Below are positions 26,946 to 36,093 of a DNA stretch of 64,000 bases, one piece after another. The stretch covers positions 1-64,000 of the forward strand of contig JAPPFP010000005.1 in NCBI GenBank assembly GCA_028877275.1, given 5' to 3'. A program made the position numbers and the translations under genes. This DNA comes from Acidobacteriota bacterium (GTDB lineage: Bacteria > Acidobacteriota > Thermoanaerobaculia > Multivoradales > Multivoraceae). Each line of letters opens with the position of its first letter. Position 1 is the stretch's first letter. The notes beneath the pieces were generated by a model. That model ran no database searches. It was not told where the DNA came from and worked only from the letters and a program-made list of their open reading frames with translations.

Positions 26946-27983
26946 ATGCCTGACAACTTTCCCGGCGCCGACAGCCCCCTCGATCTCGGCAACGTGACCA
27001 AGGCGCTGCGCGAGCGCCTGGGCGGTCTGAAGATCATCGCCGTGGTGGTGGTGGTCGGCCTCCTGGCCCTGTCCAGCGTGTACACCGTGCAGCCCGAGGA
27101 GGTGGGGGTCATCCTCCGTCTCGGGAAGTACGCCGGCACCACCGAGCCGGGCCTGCGCTTCAAGATCCCGCTGATCGACCGTTTGACGAAGGTTCCTGTG
27201 AGGCGCCAGTTGAAGGAGGAGTTCGGCTTCAGCAGCGAGAGCGTGGGGGTGCGAAGCTCCTTCGTATCCAACCCGGACGAGGCGAACATGCTGACCGGCG
27301 ACCTGAACGCCGCGGTCGTCGAGTGGGTGGTCCAGTACCGGGTCGTCGATCCGTACCAGTTTCTCTTCCGGGTTCGGAACCTCGACGAGACCTTCCGCGA
27401 CATGAGCGAGGCGGTGATGCGCAAGGTGGTCGGGGACCGCACGGTGAACGAGGTGCTGACCGTCGGCCGGGCCGAGATCGAGGGCGCGGTGAAGGTGGAG
27501 TTGCAGGAGTTGTGCAACCAGTACGAGACCGGGATCGCCATCGACCAGGTGGTGCTGCAGAGCAACAACCCGCCCGAGCCGGTCAAGCCGTCCTTCAACG
27601 CCGTCAACCAGGCCGAGCAGGAGCTCGAACGGCTGGTCAACGAAGCCGAGGCTGAGTACAACCGGGTGATTCCCCGAGCCGAGGGTCAGGCGCTGCAGAC
27701 GATCCAGCAGGCTGAGGGCTACGCGCTCGACCGGGTGAACCGGGCCCAGGGCGATGCGACCCGTTTCAACGCCCTCTACGAGGAGTTCCGCCAGGCGCCG
27801 GAGGTGACGCGCAAGCGGCTGTTCATCGAGACGATGGAGCGCGTGCTGCCAAAGGTCGGCCGGAAGATCGTCGTCGACGAGGACGTCGACGGTCTGACGC
27901 CGATCATGAGCTTCGAGGGAGTCAGCGCCGCGAGGACCTCGCGGCAGGTCGCGGCCCAGCAGGCCGGGGAGGGAACGCGGTGA
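26946..27983 (+). CDS. hflK: FtsH protease regulator HflK
   Basis: A 345-residue SPFH/Band 7 protein. It has one N-terminal transmembrane helix (about 28-48, IIAVVVVVGLLALSSVYTV), then the Band 7 domain beginning QPEEVGVILRLGKY, a coiled coil (RVIPRAEGQALQTIQQAEGY) and a short polar tail. HflK and HflC form a large membrane cage around FtsH and restrain its proteolysis. ATG 26946 is selected because the signal anchor follows properly. The stop overlaps the hflC start (GTGA). Confidence 0.93.
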   Translation: MPDNFPGADSPLDLGNVTKALRERLGGLKIIAVVVVVGLLALSSVYTVQPEEVGVILRLGKYAGTTEPGLRFKIPLIDRLTKVPVRRQLKEEFGFSSESVGVRSSFVSNPDEANMLTGDLNAAVVEWVVQYRVVDPYQFLFRVRNLDETFRDMSEAVMRKVVGDRTVNEVLTVGRAEIEGAVKVELQELCNQYETGIAIDQVVLQSNNPPEPVKPSFNAVNQAEQELERLVNEAEAEYNRVIPRAEGQALQTIQQAEGYALDRVNRAQGDATRFNALYEEFRQAPEVTRKRLFIETMERVLPKVGRKIVVDEDVDGLTPIMSFEGVSAARTSRQVAAQQAGEGTR

Positions 27984-28936
27984 AGGTCCTCACGATTCTC
28001 CTGGTTCTGGTTCTGCTGCTTGTCGCAGCCAACGCGCTGTTCATCGTTCCCGAGGATCGCCAGGCGATCATCACTCAGTTCGGCGCTCCGGTCGGCGACG
28101 CGATCGACACTCCCGGGTTGAAGTTCAAGCTGCCCTTCATCCAGAAGGCCCACTACTTCGACCGGCGCTTCCTGGAATGGCAGGGCTCCGCGGAGGAACT
28201 GCCGACGCGCGACAAGGTGTTCATCTTCGTCGATACCTACGCCCGGTGGCGGATCTCGGACCCTCTGCTGTTCTTCCAGCGGTTGCGCGACGAGCTGGGC
28301 GCGCAGTCGCGGCTCGACGACATCCTGGACGGCGAGACCCGCAACGCGATCGCCAACCACGACCTGATCGAGGTGATCCGCAGTTCGAACCGCGAGGCCG
28401 CGGCGGACGAGTCGTACCCGGACGCCGGCGGCGGCCTCGACGAGGACGGAGGCGGCGGCCTCGAGGAAATCGTCACCGGCCGGGACGCGATCCGCCAGGA
28501 CATCCTGGTCGCGGCCCAGGAGCGGACCGCGGATCTGGGCATCGAGGTCCTGGACGTGCAGTTCCGGCGCATCAACTACGGCCAGCAGGTCGAGCCGGAC
28601 GTGTTCAATCGGATGATCTCGGAACGGCAGCGAATTGCCGACCGCTTCCGCTCCCAGGGCCAGGGCCAGGCGTCGGAGATTCTCGGCAACATGGATCGCG
28701 ACCTGAAGCGGATCGAGTCCGAGGCCTACCGTCAGGCGACCGAGATCCGGGGCCGGGCCGACGCGGAGGCCACCGAGATCTACGCCTCCGCGTACAACCA
28801 GTCGGTCCAGTCGAGAAACTTCTACGAGTTCCTGCGCACGATGGAGGCGTTCGAGAAGACGATCGACCCGAACACCTGGTTGGTCGTGTCGACCGACAGC
28901 GACTACTTCAGCTTCCTGAAGGCGAGCGGCCCCTAG
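27980..28936 (+). CDS. hflC: FtsH protease regulator HflC
   Basis: A 318-residue partner of HflK. It has an N-terminal membrane anchor (about 2-20), PEDRQAIITQFGAPVG at the start of the Band 7 domain, VFIFVDTYARWRISDP, and a C-terminal helix with AYRQATEIRGRADAEATEIYA. An unusual Gly/Asp-rich insertion, about residues 142-160, follows SNREAAADE; it contains two runs of glycine and is not typical of HflC. The start is GTG 27980, coupled to hflK. Confidence 0.92.
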   Translation: MKVLTILLVLVLLLVAANALFIVPEDRQAIITQFGAPVGDAIDTPGLKFKLPFIQKAHYFDRRFLEWQGSAEELPTRDKVFIFVDTYARWRISDPLLFFQRLRDELGAQSRLDDILDGETRNAIANHDLIEVIRSSNREAAADESYPDAGGGLDEDGGGGLEEIVTGRDAIRQDILVAAQERTADLGIEVLDVQFRRINYGQQVEPDVFNRMISERQRIADRFRSQGQGQASEILGNMDRDLKRIESEAYRQATEIRGRADAEATEIYASAYNQSVQSRNFYEFLRTMEAFEKTIDPNTWLVVSTDSDYFSFLKASGP

Positions 28937-28961
28937 CTCCGGGCCGGCGGTCAGTCGATAG

Positions 28962-30167
28962 ATGACCGGCCTGATCGGGCTCCTGGTCATTCCGGGCATC
29001 GCCTGGCTGCTCTCCACGAATCGCTTCAAGGTCCGCTGGCGGACTGTCGCCACCGGCATCGGGATCCAGTTCGTCCTTGCCCTGCTGATTCTGAAGACGG
29101 CCCCTGGCCGAGCCTTCTTCGCCGGCGCCACGGAAGTCGTGACGGGTTTCCTCGGGTTTGCCGACGAGGGCTCGCGGTTCGTCTTCGGCCAGGGGTTCGA
29201 GCTCGTTCCCTTCGCCTTCCGGGTGCTGCCGACGATCATCTTCTTCTCGAGCGTGGTCGCGGTGCTGTACCACCTCGGCGTCATTCAGCGGGTCGTCAAG
29301 GTCTTCGCCGTGGTCATGACGAAGGTGATGGGCACGTCGGGTCCCGAGTCGCTGTCCGCCTCGGCCAACATCTTCGTCGGCCAGACCGAGGCGCCGCTCC
29401 TGATCCGCTCGTACGTGGGCAACATGACCCGCTCGGAGCTGATGGCGGTGATGACCGGCGGCTTCGCCACCGTCGCCGGCGGCGTTCTCGCCGCCTACGT
29501 CGGCATGGGCATCTCGGCCGGCCACCTGATCGCGGCCAGCGTCATGTCGGCGCCGGCTGCACTGGTCATGGCCAAGCTGATGATCCCGGAAACGGAGACC
29601 GACAAGGTCTCCGCGAAGGCCGACTTCAAGGTGAAGACGCCCTGGGCCAACATGATCGACGCAGCCGCCCAGGGCGCCGGCGACGGTCTGAAGCTGGCCC
29701 TCAACGTCGGCGCGATGCTGCTCGCCTTCATCGCGCTGGTGGCGCTGGTCAACGGAATCCTCGGTCCGGTCGGGGGCTGGATCGGCCTGCCCGGTCTCAA
29801 CCTGGAGATGATCCTCGGCTTCCTGTTCCGGCCCCTGGCCTGGGTCATGGGCGTGCCGTGGGCGGAAGCGGACGCGGTGGGAACGCTCCTTGGTCTCAAG
29901 ACCGCGGCCAACGAGTTCGTCGCCTACTCCCGCTTCGAGGACATCTCGGCGGAGAACCAGTTGTCGGAGAAGTCCCGGGTCATCGCCACCTACGCTCTCT
30001 GCGGCTTCTCGAACTTCTCGTCGATCGCGATCCAGATCGGCGGCATCGGCGGCATCGCTCCGGAGCGCAAGAGCGAACTGGCCAGCCTCGGTCTCCGCGC
30101 GATGATCGCCGGCACCCTCGCCTGCCTGCAGACGGCGACGATCGCCGGGCTCATCTTCCTGATCTGA
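28962..30167 (+). CDS. nupC: concentrative nucleoside transporter, NupC family
   Basis: A 401-residue inner-membrane protein with about ten hydrophobic segments and the CNT family motifs. These include FQGFELVPFAFRVLP-type re-entrant regions, GQTEAPLLIRSYVGNMTRSEL, MTGGFATVAGGVLAAYVGMG, TAANEFVAYSRF and ALCGFSNFSSIAIQIGG. CNT proteins import nucleosides with sodium or protons. It is 25 bp downstream of hflC on the same strand but functionally unrelated. It is followed by a long inverted-repeat element (30201-30376). Confidence 0.92.
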   Translation: MTGLIGLLVIPGIAWLLSTNRFKVRWRTVATGIGIQFVLALLILKTAPGRAFFAGATEVVTGFLGFADEGSRFVFGQGFELVPFAFRVLPTIIFFSSVVAVLYHLGVIQRVVKVFAVVMTKVMGTSGPESLSASANIFVGQTEAPLLIRSYVGNMTRSELMAVMTGGFATVAGGVLAAYVGMGISAGHLIAASVMSAPAALVMAKLMIPETETDKVSAKADFKVKTPWANMIDAAAQGAGDGLKLALNVGAMLLAFIALVALVNGILGPVGGWIGLPGLNLEMILGFLFRPLAWVMGVPWAEADAVGTLLGLKTAANEFVAYSRFEDISAENQLSEKSRVIATYALCGFSNFSSIAIQIGGIGGIAPERKSELASLGLRAMIAGTLACLQTATIAGLIFLI

Positions 30168-30200
30168 GCCGGTGCCGCGGCGTGGCGGCGTCGGACGCAC

Positions 30201-30376
30201 CCGTCCGCTGCGGGATCGGGGGGAGGTCCCAGCGGACGCTCTCCCCCGCTTGGTGGATGTGGGGTTGGGGGCTCGCTTCGGTCGACTGCGCTTCACGCCG
30301 GCCTGGGTTGATGTGAGGGTCTCGACAGGCGCTTGTCTCCAGCCCGCTGGGACCCTCCCCCCGATCCCGGGCGGAC
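30201..30376 (+). repeat. long inverted-repeat intergenic element, copy A
   Basis: The left arm (30203-30235) and right arm (30344-30376) are complementary over about 30 of 33 positions, enclosing about 110 bases. The loop contains the core GCTCGCTTCGGTCGACTGCG (30271-30290), which recurs in copies B and C. The arm sequence differs from the other copies but still pairs with itself. It starts 34 bp after the nupC stop and runs towards the convergent CPBP gene. There is no coding capacity that I would trust. Confidence 0.85.
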
Positions 30377-30414
30377 TGGACATCGTGACCGCGGGTGTCA
30401 CGTGGCGGTGCGGG

Positions 30415-31269
30415 CTACGGTGAGCTCCCTGCCGCGTTGGTGGCTGTGGGTACGAGGATGAGCAACTGGATTGCGTCGAAGAGGAAGTGGGCGGCGATGG
30501 CGGGCCAGATGTTGCCTCGCCAGATGGTGAGGTAGCTGAAGCCGACGGAGAGGAGGGCGACGCCCAGGAGCATGAACGGCTGTTCGTAGGACAGGTGCGC
30601 GAGGACGAACAGGACGTTTGAGGTGACGAAGCCCGCTCTCGGCATGAGGAAGCCGCGAAAGAAGACCTCCTCGACAACGCCGGCTGAGAGGCTGACCATG
30701 AGGCGCAGGAGTACGGGCAGGCTGCCCATCCAGAGCACCATCTTCGGCGCTTCATTGGGGATGTTCTCGAAGCCACTGGCGGCAGCGAGGAGCAGGGCGG
30801 CGACCAGCACAATGAAGAGCACACCGCCCCATAGAACGACTCCGGCTCCGAGGCCGATCCCGAGCTCCACCGGCACGTTCTGGCCGGTCCGGGTGCGCAG
30901 CCCGAGCTGGCTCAGCACGACCGAGCCGGCGGCGTGTCCGCAGCGCCAGTAGCCGAGGAGCATCCAGGACGCAAGCGTCACGACGAGTATCGCGTGCATC
31001 ACGAACAGGTTGAGGGGCGACAGCCGCTCGAAATCGATTTCGTCGATGCTTGACGGCAGGCCGATCTGGCCGATGGCCGCGAACACACCAAACCAGAGAA
31101 CCACGGCGAGCAGGATGATCGCGGCGAGGCGGCGAAGGTCGCCCCACTCGGCCCCGGCGAAGCCGGGCGGCAGTAGCCCCCGCGTTGCCATGGAACGGTC
31201 GATCCACCAGGCGCAGGCAGCGCCCGCCACCATGGGCAGCGCGAAACGGAGCAGGGTCACGGCCGGCAT
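30415..31269 (-). CDS. CPBP-family intramembrane metalloprotease
   Basis: A 284-residue membrane protein with about seven to eight hydrophobic helices. It shows the three CPBP/ABI motifs: EEVFFRGF (motif 1, the di-Glu and Arg), NVLFVLAHLSY (motif 2 His) and NIWPAIAAHFLFDAIQL (motif 3 His and Asn/Asp). The family includes CAAX prenyl endopeptidase-like and bacteriocin-immunity proteins; the substrate is unknown. It converges on nupC with copy A of the inverted-repeat element in between. Confidence 0.88.
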   Translation of the reverse strand: MPAVTLLRFALPMVAGAACAWWIDRSMATRGLLPPGFAGAEWGDLRRLAAIILLAVVLWFGVFAAIGQIGLPSSIDEIDFERLSPLNLFVMHAILVVTLASWMLLGYWRCGHAAGSVVLSQLGLRTRTGQNVPVELGIGLGAGVVLWGGVLFIVLVAALLLAAASGFENIPNEAPKMVLWMGSLPVLLRLMVSLSAGVVEEVFFRGFLMPRAGFVTSNVLFVLAHLSYEQPFMLLGVALLSVGFSYLTIWRGNIWPAIAAHFLFDAIQLLILVPTATNAAGSSP

Positions 31270-31343
31270 CCTACTGGTAGGGTTCGGCGCTGCCGTGAAC
31301 CACCCGGGAGAGGGTTTTGGACCGATTTCCAGGCGTTGACTTC

Positions 31344-32564
31344 ATGAACTTCGACTCGCTGCTCAGCGGCGAGGAGCGACTCATCCGGGACACCGTCCGT
31401 CAGTTCGTCGACGAGCGGGTGAAGCCCATCATCGAGCAGTGCCATCGGGAGGCGCGGGCGCCGATGGAGCTGGCTCCCGAACTGGGCGATCTGAACCTGT
31501 TCGGGGCGAACTTCACCGAGTACGGGTTGCCTGGCCTGGGCGACGTCGCGTACGGCCTCGTCATGCAGGAACTGGAGCGTGGAGATTCGGGGATCCGCAG
31601 CATGGTCTCGGTTCAGAGTTCCCTGGTCATGTACCCGATTCTCACGTTCGGTTCCCGGGAGCAGAAGGACCGGTTCATACCGGGACTGGCGAGCGGGCGC
31701 ATGATCGGCTGCTTCGGGCTGACGGAGCCGGACTTCGGCTCGAACCCGTCGGCGATGCGCACGCGGGCGCGGCGCGACGGGGACTGCTGGGTGCTGAACG
31801 GCGCCAAGCAGTGGATCACGAACGGCAGCGTGGCTGATGTCGCGGTCGTCTGGGCGCGAACGGACGAGGGGATCCGGGGGTTCCTGGTCGAGAAGGGGAC
31901 CGAGGGCTTCGTCAGCGCGGAACAGCACGGCAAGTTCTCGCTCCGGGCCTCGGTCACCGGCGAACTCTCGTTCCAGAACTGCCGCATTCCGGCCGACAAC
32001 ATCCTGCCGGGCACTCGGGGCGTAGGCTCGGCGCTCCAGACCCTGAACCAGGCGCGCTACGGCATCTGCTGGGGCGGTCTCGGGTCGGCGATGGAGTGCT
32101 ACTACACGGCGCTCGAGTACGCCCGTCAGCGGGTTCAGTTCGCCGGTCAGCCGATCGCCAGTCACCAGCTCGTGCAGGAAAAGCTGGCCTGGATGATCAC
32201 CGAGATCACCAAGGGACAGTTCCTCGTCTACCAGTTGGCGGGGCTGAAGACGGCGGGGACGATGGAACCGCAGCACGTCTCGATGTGCAAACGGAACAAC
32301 GTGTGGGTGGCGCGCGAGTGCGCGAAGCTGGCGCGCGAGATTCTTGGCGCCAACGGCATTTCCGACGAGTATCCGGTGGTACGCCACATGCTGAACATCG
32401 AGTCCGTCTACACCTACGAGGGCACCCACGACATCCACGGCCTCGTGATCGGCGCGGCGATCACCGGCATTCCCTCCTTCAACCCGCCGATGAGCCGCAG
32501 TCAGGCGCGCGAGGCCGCCGACAGGCCGGAGCTGGCCGCTGCCGCCGCTGGGGGCGGTTCGTGA
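31344..32564 (+). CDS. acyl-CoA dehydrogenase, glutaryl-CoA dehydrogenase-like
   Basis: A flavoprotein of 406 residues. It has the ACAD signatures [16 protein letters not shown] and [14 protein letters not shown], a flavin-binding middle region, and the catalytic Glu in [16 protein letters not shown]. The N-terminal [16 protein letters not shown], the ...[14 protein letters not shown] segment and the YEGTHDIH motif resemble glutaryl-CoA dehydrogenase more than chain-length-specific ACADs. That enzyme makes crotonyl-CoA in lysine/tryptophan breakdown. ATG 31344 is preferred to the upstream TTG 31317. The stop overlaps the glpX start (GTGA). Confidence 0.87.
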   Translation: MNFDSLLSGEERLIRDTVRQFVDERVKPIIEQCHREARAPMELAPELGDLNLFGANFTEYGLPGLGDVAYGLVMQELERGDSGIRSMVSVQSSLVMYPILTFGSREQKDRFIPGLASGRMIGCFGLTEPDFGSNPSAMRTRARRDGDCWVLNGAKQWITNGSVADVAVVWARTDEGIRGFLVEKGTEGFVSAEQHGKFSLRASVTGELSFQNCRIPADNILPGTRGVGSALQTLNQARYGICWGGLGSAMECYYTALEYARQRVQFAGQPIASHQLVQEKLAWMITEITKGQFLVYQLAGLKTAGTMEPQHVSMCKRNNVWVARECAKLAREILGANGISDEYPVVRHMLNIESVYTYEGTHDIHGLVIGAAITGIPSFNPPMSRSQAREAADRPELAAAAAGGGS

Positions 32565-33535
32565 CCGGGGAGCTCCGCGATCACGACTTCGTCGCCGTCA
32601 CCGAGGCCGCCGCGGTCGCTGCCGCCCAGACGATGGGCTACGGCGATCGACGCCACTCTGACCACGTCGCGGTGGAGGCGATGCGCGAGGCCCTGGCCGA
32701 CATGGCGATCGACGGCCGGGTCGTGATCGGCGAAGGGGAGCGGGACAAGGCTCCGATGCTCTACGTCGGCGAGGAAGTCGGTCGCAGGGCCGCCGGCGAC
32801 CTTGAGGTGGACTTCGCGGTCGACCCGCTGGAGGGGACGAACCTCTGCGCGACCGGGGCCTCCGACGCGATGGCGGTGCTCGCCGCCTCGGAGCGCGGCG
32901 GCCTGCTTCATGCGCCGGACATCTACATGGACAAGATCGTCGTCGGCCCGACCGCCCGCGGCCGCGTTGCTCTCGACGCGCCCGTCGAGGACAACCTGAG
33001 GGCGATTGCCGGCGCCTTCGACTGCGCGGTCAGCGCGCTGACCGTGGTCGTGCTCGACCGGGATCGACACCGCGGGCTGGTCGACGACATCCGGACCGCC
33101 GGGGCCCGGATCAAGCTGATCGGCGACGGGGACCTGTCGACCGCGATCGCGGCGGCGGTTCGCGGCACCGGCGTCCACGCGGTGATCGGCACCGGCGGGG
33201 CGCCGGAAGGCGTGATCACGGCCGCGGCGATGCGCTGTCTTGGCGGTGAGATCCAGGGACGGCTCTCGGCGCTTTCCGAGGAGCAGAAGCGGCGGCTCGC
33301 CGAGTTCGACATCGAGGATCCCGACCGGATCTACAGGACCGAAGAGCTTGCGCCGGGGGACGACATCCTCTTCTGCTGCACCGGCGTTACCGGCGGCGAC
33401 CTCCTGCGCGGCGTGCGTTTCGAGGGCGGCGGCTACCGGACCTCGACCCTGCTCATGTCGCTTGCCGAAGGTGCGATCCGCTTCGTGGAGACGATCCACC
33501 GCGGAGACAATCGAGGTCCCGTGTTCTTCCATTGA
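32561..33535 (+). CDS. glpX: class II fructose-1,6-bisphosphatase
   Basis: A 324-residue GlpX-type phosphatase. It has [18 protein letters not shown], the metal-binding [32 protein letters not shown], and [17 protein letters not shown] near the C-terminus. It hydrolyses fructose 1,6-bisphosphate in gluconeogenesis. The length and motifs are normal. The GTG start overlaps the preceding dehydrogenase stop, implying co-transcription. Confidence 0.95.
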   Translation: MTGELRDHDFVAVTEAAAVAAAQTMGYGDRRHSDHVAVEAMREALADMAIDGRVVIGEGERDKAPMLYVGEEVGRRAAGDLEVDFAVDPLEGTNLCATGASDAMAVLAASERGGLLHAPDIYMDKIVVGPTARGRVALDAPVEDNLRAIAGAFDCAVSALTVVVLDRDRHRGLVDDIRTAGARIKLIGDGDLSTAIAAAVRGTGVHAVIGTGGAPEGVITAAAMRCLGGEIQGRLSALSEEQKRRLAEFDIEDPDRIYRTEELAPGDDILFCCTGVTGGDLLRGVRFEGGGYRTSTLLMSLAEGAIRFVETIHRGDNRGPVFFH

Positions 33536-33551
33536 GGCAGGCGGTGCAACG

Positions 33552-34040
33552 ATGATCAAGCCGGACCACTGGATCCGCGCCTGGGCCGAGGCGGGCGGCG
33601 TCGACCCGTTCGCACCGGACCAGGTGAACGCCGCCAGCTACGACGTCCGCGTCGGCGACCACTGGATCTGCCCCACCCGCGACCCGGAGGAGTTCCACGG
33701 CGACCGGATCAAGCTGTTCCCGAACGAGGTCGTGCTCGCCACCACCCTCGAGTTCGTGCGCATTCCGCGTTCGGTGGCCTGCGACCTGAAGCTCAAGTCC
33801 ACCCTGGGCCGGCTGTGGATCAACCACTCGCTGGCCGGTTGGTGCGACCCGGGATTCGAGGGGAACATCACCCTCGAGCTGCAGAACCTGGGCCCGGTGC
33901 CGTTCGTGCTCGACGCTGGCCGCCGGATCGCCCAGCTCATTTTCATCGCGATGGAGTCCGAGCCGCAGACGGCCTACGGCGAGCCGGGCGCTGGAAGCCG
34001 CTACCAGCACCAGCGCGGCGCGACCCGGGCCCGGTCCTGA
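33552..34040 (+). CDS. dcd: dCTP deaminase (possibly bifunctional DCD-DUT)
   Basis: A 162-residue dUTPase-fold enzyme. It has VNAASYDVRVGDHW at the N-terminus, KLKSTLGRLWINHSLAGWCD (the Ser/Arg active-site segment), PGFEGNITLELQNLG with the catalytic Glu, and AGRRIAQLIFI. It would deaminate dCTP to dUTP, or directly to dUMP if bifunctional. It is shorter than the E. coli enzyme (193 residues), losing part of the C-terminal region. It lies between glpX and the anti-sigma pair, in a run of closely spaced genes. Confidence 0.88.
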   Translation: MIKPDHWIRAWAEAGGVDPFAPDQVNAASYDVRVGDHWICPTRDPEEFHGDRIKLFPNEVVLATTLEFVRIPRSVACDLKLKSTLGRLWINHSLAGWCDPGFEGNITLELQNLGPVPFVLDAGRRIAQLIFIAMESEPQTAYGEPGAGSRYQHQRGATRARS

Positions 34041-34053
34041 GGCGGAGGCTGCG

Positions 34054-34527
34054 GTGCCGGAACCTGTCCAGCAGACGATTCGACTCTCCATCGGCAGCCG
34101 GTACGAGAACATCGAGCTGGTTCAGGCGGTGCTGGACGAAACGCTCGAGTCGCTGCCGATCGACGAGGAGACGAGCTACTGGATGGGCATCGCGTTGCGG
34201 GAGGCTCTGGCCAACGCGATCAAGCACGGCAACGGTCTCGATCCCGAGAAGAAGGTGGACGTGTGTCTCGCGGTAGACGAGAGCGGAGTCGACATCACGG
34301 TCGAGGACCAGGGCAGCGGCTTCGATCCGGGCGCCGTCGCGGACCCACTGGCCCCCGACAACCTGCTCAAGACGGAAGGCAGAGGCATCTTCTACATGCG
34401 CAGGTTCATGGATAAGATCGACTACGATTTCGGCGCCGACGGCGGCACGAAGGTCCGGCTTCACAAGAAGTTCGGCGCCCCGGGCATCAGCGCCGAAGCA
34501 GACCAGGGAGGAGCGAATGAAGATTGA
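34054..34527 (+). CDS. RsbW-like anti-sigma serine kinase (HATPase_c)
   Basis: A 157-residue GHKL ATPase. The N box ALREALANAIKHGN, the G1 box VEDQGSGFDP and the G2 region KTEGRGIFYMRRFMD identify the RsbW/SpoIIAB class, which binds and inhibits a sigma factor or phosphorylates the antagonist protein. A short charged tail follows the domain. The 3' end overlaps the STAS gene by 11 bp, so the two form a partner-switching pair. No sigma-factor gene is adjacent. Confidence 0.88.
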   Translation: MPEPVQQTIRLSIGSRYENIELVQAVLDETLESLPIDEETSYWMGIALREALANAIKHGNGLDPEKKVDVCLAVDESGVDITVEDQGSGFDPGAVADPLAPDNLLKTEGRGIFYMRRFMDKIDYDFGADGGTKVRLHKKFGAPGISAEADQGGANED

Positions 34528-34855
34528 AAAGCGCCAGCGCGATGGAGCGACAATTCTCGATCTCCAGGGCAGGATCACGATTGGCGAGGGCGATGTGGCT
34601 CTGAGAGAGGCTGTCCACGCGGCGGTCGGCGAGGGCGCTACGAGCATCCTGCTCAACATGGGGCGGGTGCGTTCGATCGACTCCTCCGGCGTCGGCGAAT
34701 TGGTTGCCGCCTACACGACGGTCACCAACCGTGGCGGCAAGCTGCGCCTGTTCTCCATGCCGAGCAGGGTCCTCGGGGTGCTCCAGATCACCCAGTTGGT
34801 CACCGTGCTGGACATCCTGGAGGACGAGGACGAGGCAGTCGCGTCGCTCGCCTGA
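34517..34855 (+). CDS. STAS-domain anti-sigma factor antagonist (RsbV-like)
   Basis: A 112-residue STAS protein. MKIEKRQRDGATILDLQGRI starts the fold, and the phosphorylatable Ser lies in VRSIDSSGVGELVAAY, the canonical SpoIIAA/RsbV position. When dephosphorylated, such proteins bind the kinase partner and free the sigma factor. It overlaps the RsbW-like gene by 11 bp and precedes the S41-like gene by 7 bp. Confidence 0.9.
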   Translation: MKIEKRQRDGATILDLQGRITIGEGDVALREAVHAAVGEGATSILLNMGRVRSIDSSGVGELVAAYTTVTNRGGKLRLFSMPSRVLGVLQITQLVTVLDILEDEDEAVASLA

Positions 34856-34862
34856 GGGAGCG

Positions 34863-36089
34863 GTGGACGCGGAAGGCAGCAGGCGGTCGCCGGTCAATCG
34901 CCGCCGCGGGTTCGGCGGCGGACGGCTGACTATCGTCTGCCTGTCCCTGCTCCTCGTCCTGAGTCTCGCCGGCGGCGCCTTGCTTGGCGCCAGCGACGAC
35001 GCGAAAGACACCGGACGGGACTCGATCTACAAGTACCTCACGCTGTGGGAGGAGGTGCTTCGGCATATTCGTGGCTCGTACGTCGAGGAGACCGACGGAC
35101 GGAGTCTGACGGCGGGCGCCATGGATGGCGTGACGGATGCCCTCGATCCCTTCTCGGTCTACGTACCGGCGAGCGAAGTCGAGTCGTACCGGGCGGCGCG
35201 CGAGGTGGGCCGCCGGCACTCGGGCGCCCTGGTGCTCAAGGAGCGCGGCACCGCCTATGTGGTCGCGGTCGACGGCGGCAGTCCGGCCGCGATCGCGGGT
35301 CTGGAGCCGGGTGACATCGTCGCCGGCATCAACGGTCGTTCGTCCCGCGCGATGCCCCTGTGGGAGCTGCGGCGTCAGCTCGCCGGCCCGGTCGGCTCCG
35401 AGCTGGCCCTGGAGCTGGTGCGGCGCGGTAGCAGCGTCGAAGCGAACCTGAAACTGGACGAGTACGAGCCGCTTCCGCCGGAGTTCGAGGAGGTCCGCGG
35501 GGTCGGCGTGCTGAGAATCCCGAGCTTCGGTTCCGGCACGGCTGCCCGGGTGGAAACGTTGCTCGACGGCTACGCGGGCGACTCGCTGCTGATCGATCTC
35601 CGCGGCGTCGCGGGAGGTTCGGCGGAGGCGGCCTACGCGGTGGCGGGCCTGTTCGCCAGCGGCGAGCTGGGCAGCCTGATCGACCGGGAGGACCGGAAGC
35701 TCGAGACCTTCGAAGGCGCGGGGGGCCTGTACTCGGGAGACATCGACGTCCTGACCGATCGCAGTTCACAGGGACCGGCCGAGATCCTGACCGCCGTCCT
35801 GCGCGAGGCGGTCGACGCGGACCATAGCGGCGAGTCGACCTTCGGCTACGCCGGAACGCTGCGGCAGATCGAGCTGCCGAACGGCGGCGGCGTGCTCGAG
35901 ACAACCGCGGCCTTCTACACGGACCCCGAAGGTGAGCGGCTGAACGACAGACTCCGCGTCAGCAACGACCGCCGCCTGAGTGCGTTCCTCTTCGGCGAGA
36001 GTGAGGACAGATTGGATCCGGTCCTGCAAGAGGCCTTGGACCTCATTCCCGACATCCTGGAGGCGCCCGCCGACCCGAACGAACAGTAG
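34863..36089 (+). CDS. S41 (C-terminal processing protease) homologue with lost catalytic residues
   Basis: A 408-residue protein built like CtpA/Tsp. It has an N-terminal membrane anchor (about 22-43), the S41 cap (EEVLRHIRGSYVEE), a PDZ domain (about 118-190, ending ...LALELVRRGSS) and the S41 core. Aligned by eye with E. coli Tsp, whose triad is S430, D441 and K455, the equivalents here are Gly304 (in SSQGPAEI), Glu315 and Tyr329 (in GESTFGYAGT). The Ser-Lys dyad is therefore absent, and the protein is probably a peptide-binding pseudoprotease. It is the third gene of the RsbW-RsbV unit, which hints at envelope signalling. GTG 34863 follows a GAGGGAG site. Confidence 0.78.
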   Translation: MDAEGSRRSPVNRRRGFGGGRLTIVCLSLLLVLSLAGGALLGASDDAKDTGRDSIYKYLTLWEEVLRHIRGSYVEETDGRSLTAGAMDGVTDALDPFSVYVPASEVESYRAAREVGRRHSGALVLKERGTAYVVAVDGGSPAAIAGLEPGDIVAGINGRSSRAMPLWELRRQLAGPVGSELALELVRRGSSVEANLKLDEYEPLPPEFEEVRGVGVLRIPSFGSGTAARVETLLDGYAGDSLLIDLRGVAGGSAEAAYAVAGLFASGELGSLIDREDRKLETFEGAGGLYSGDIDVLTDRSSQGPAEILTAVLREAVDADHSGESTFGYAGTLRQIELPNGGGVLETTAAFYTDPEGERLNDRLRVSNDRRLSAFLFGESEDRLDPVLQEALDLIPDILEAPADPNEQ

Positions 36090-36093
36090 GCGG

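Noticed and set aside
28908..30824. Long minus-strand frame through the nupC gene and copy A of the repeat
   Set aside because: The translation across the repeat (motifs such as GWRQ and KRSRPKRAP) recurs wherever the repeat occurs in that frame, so it is repeat-derived and not a gene.
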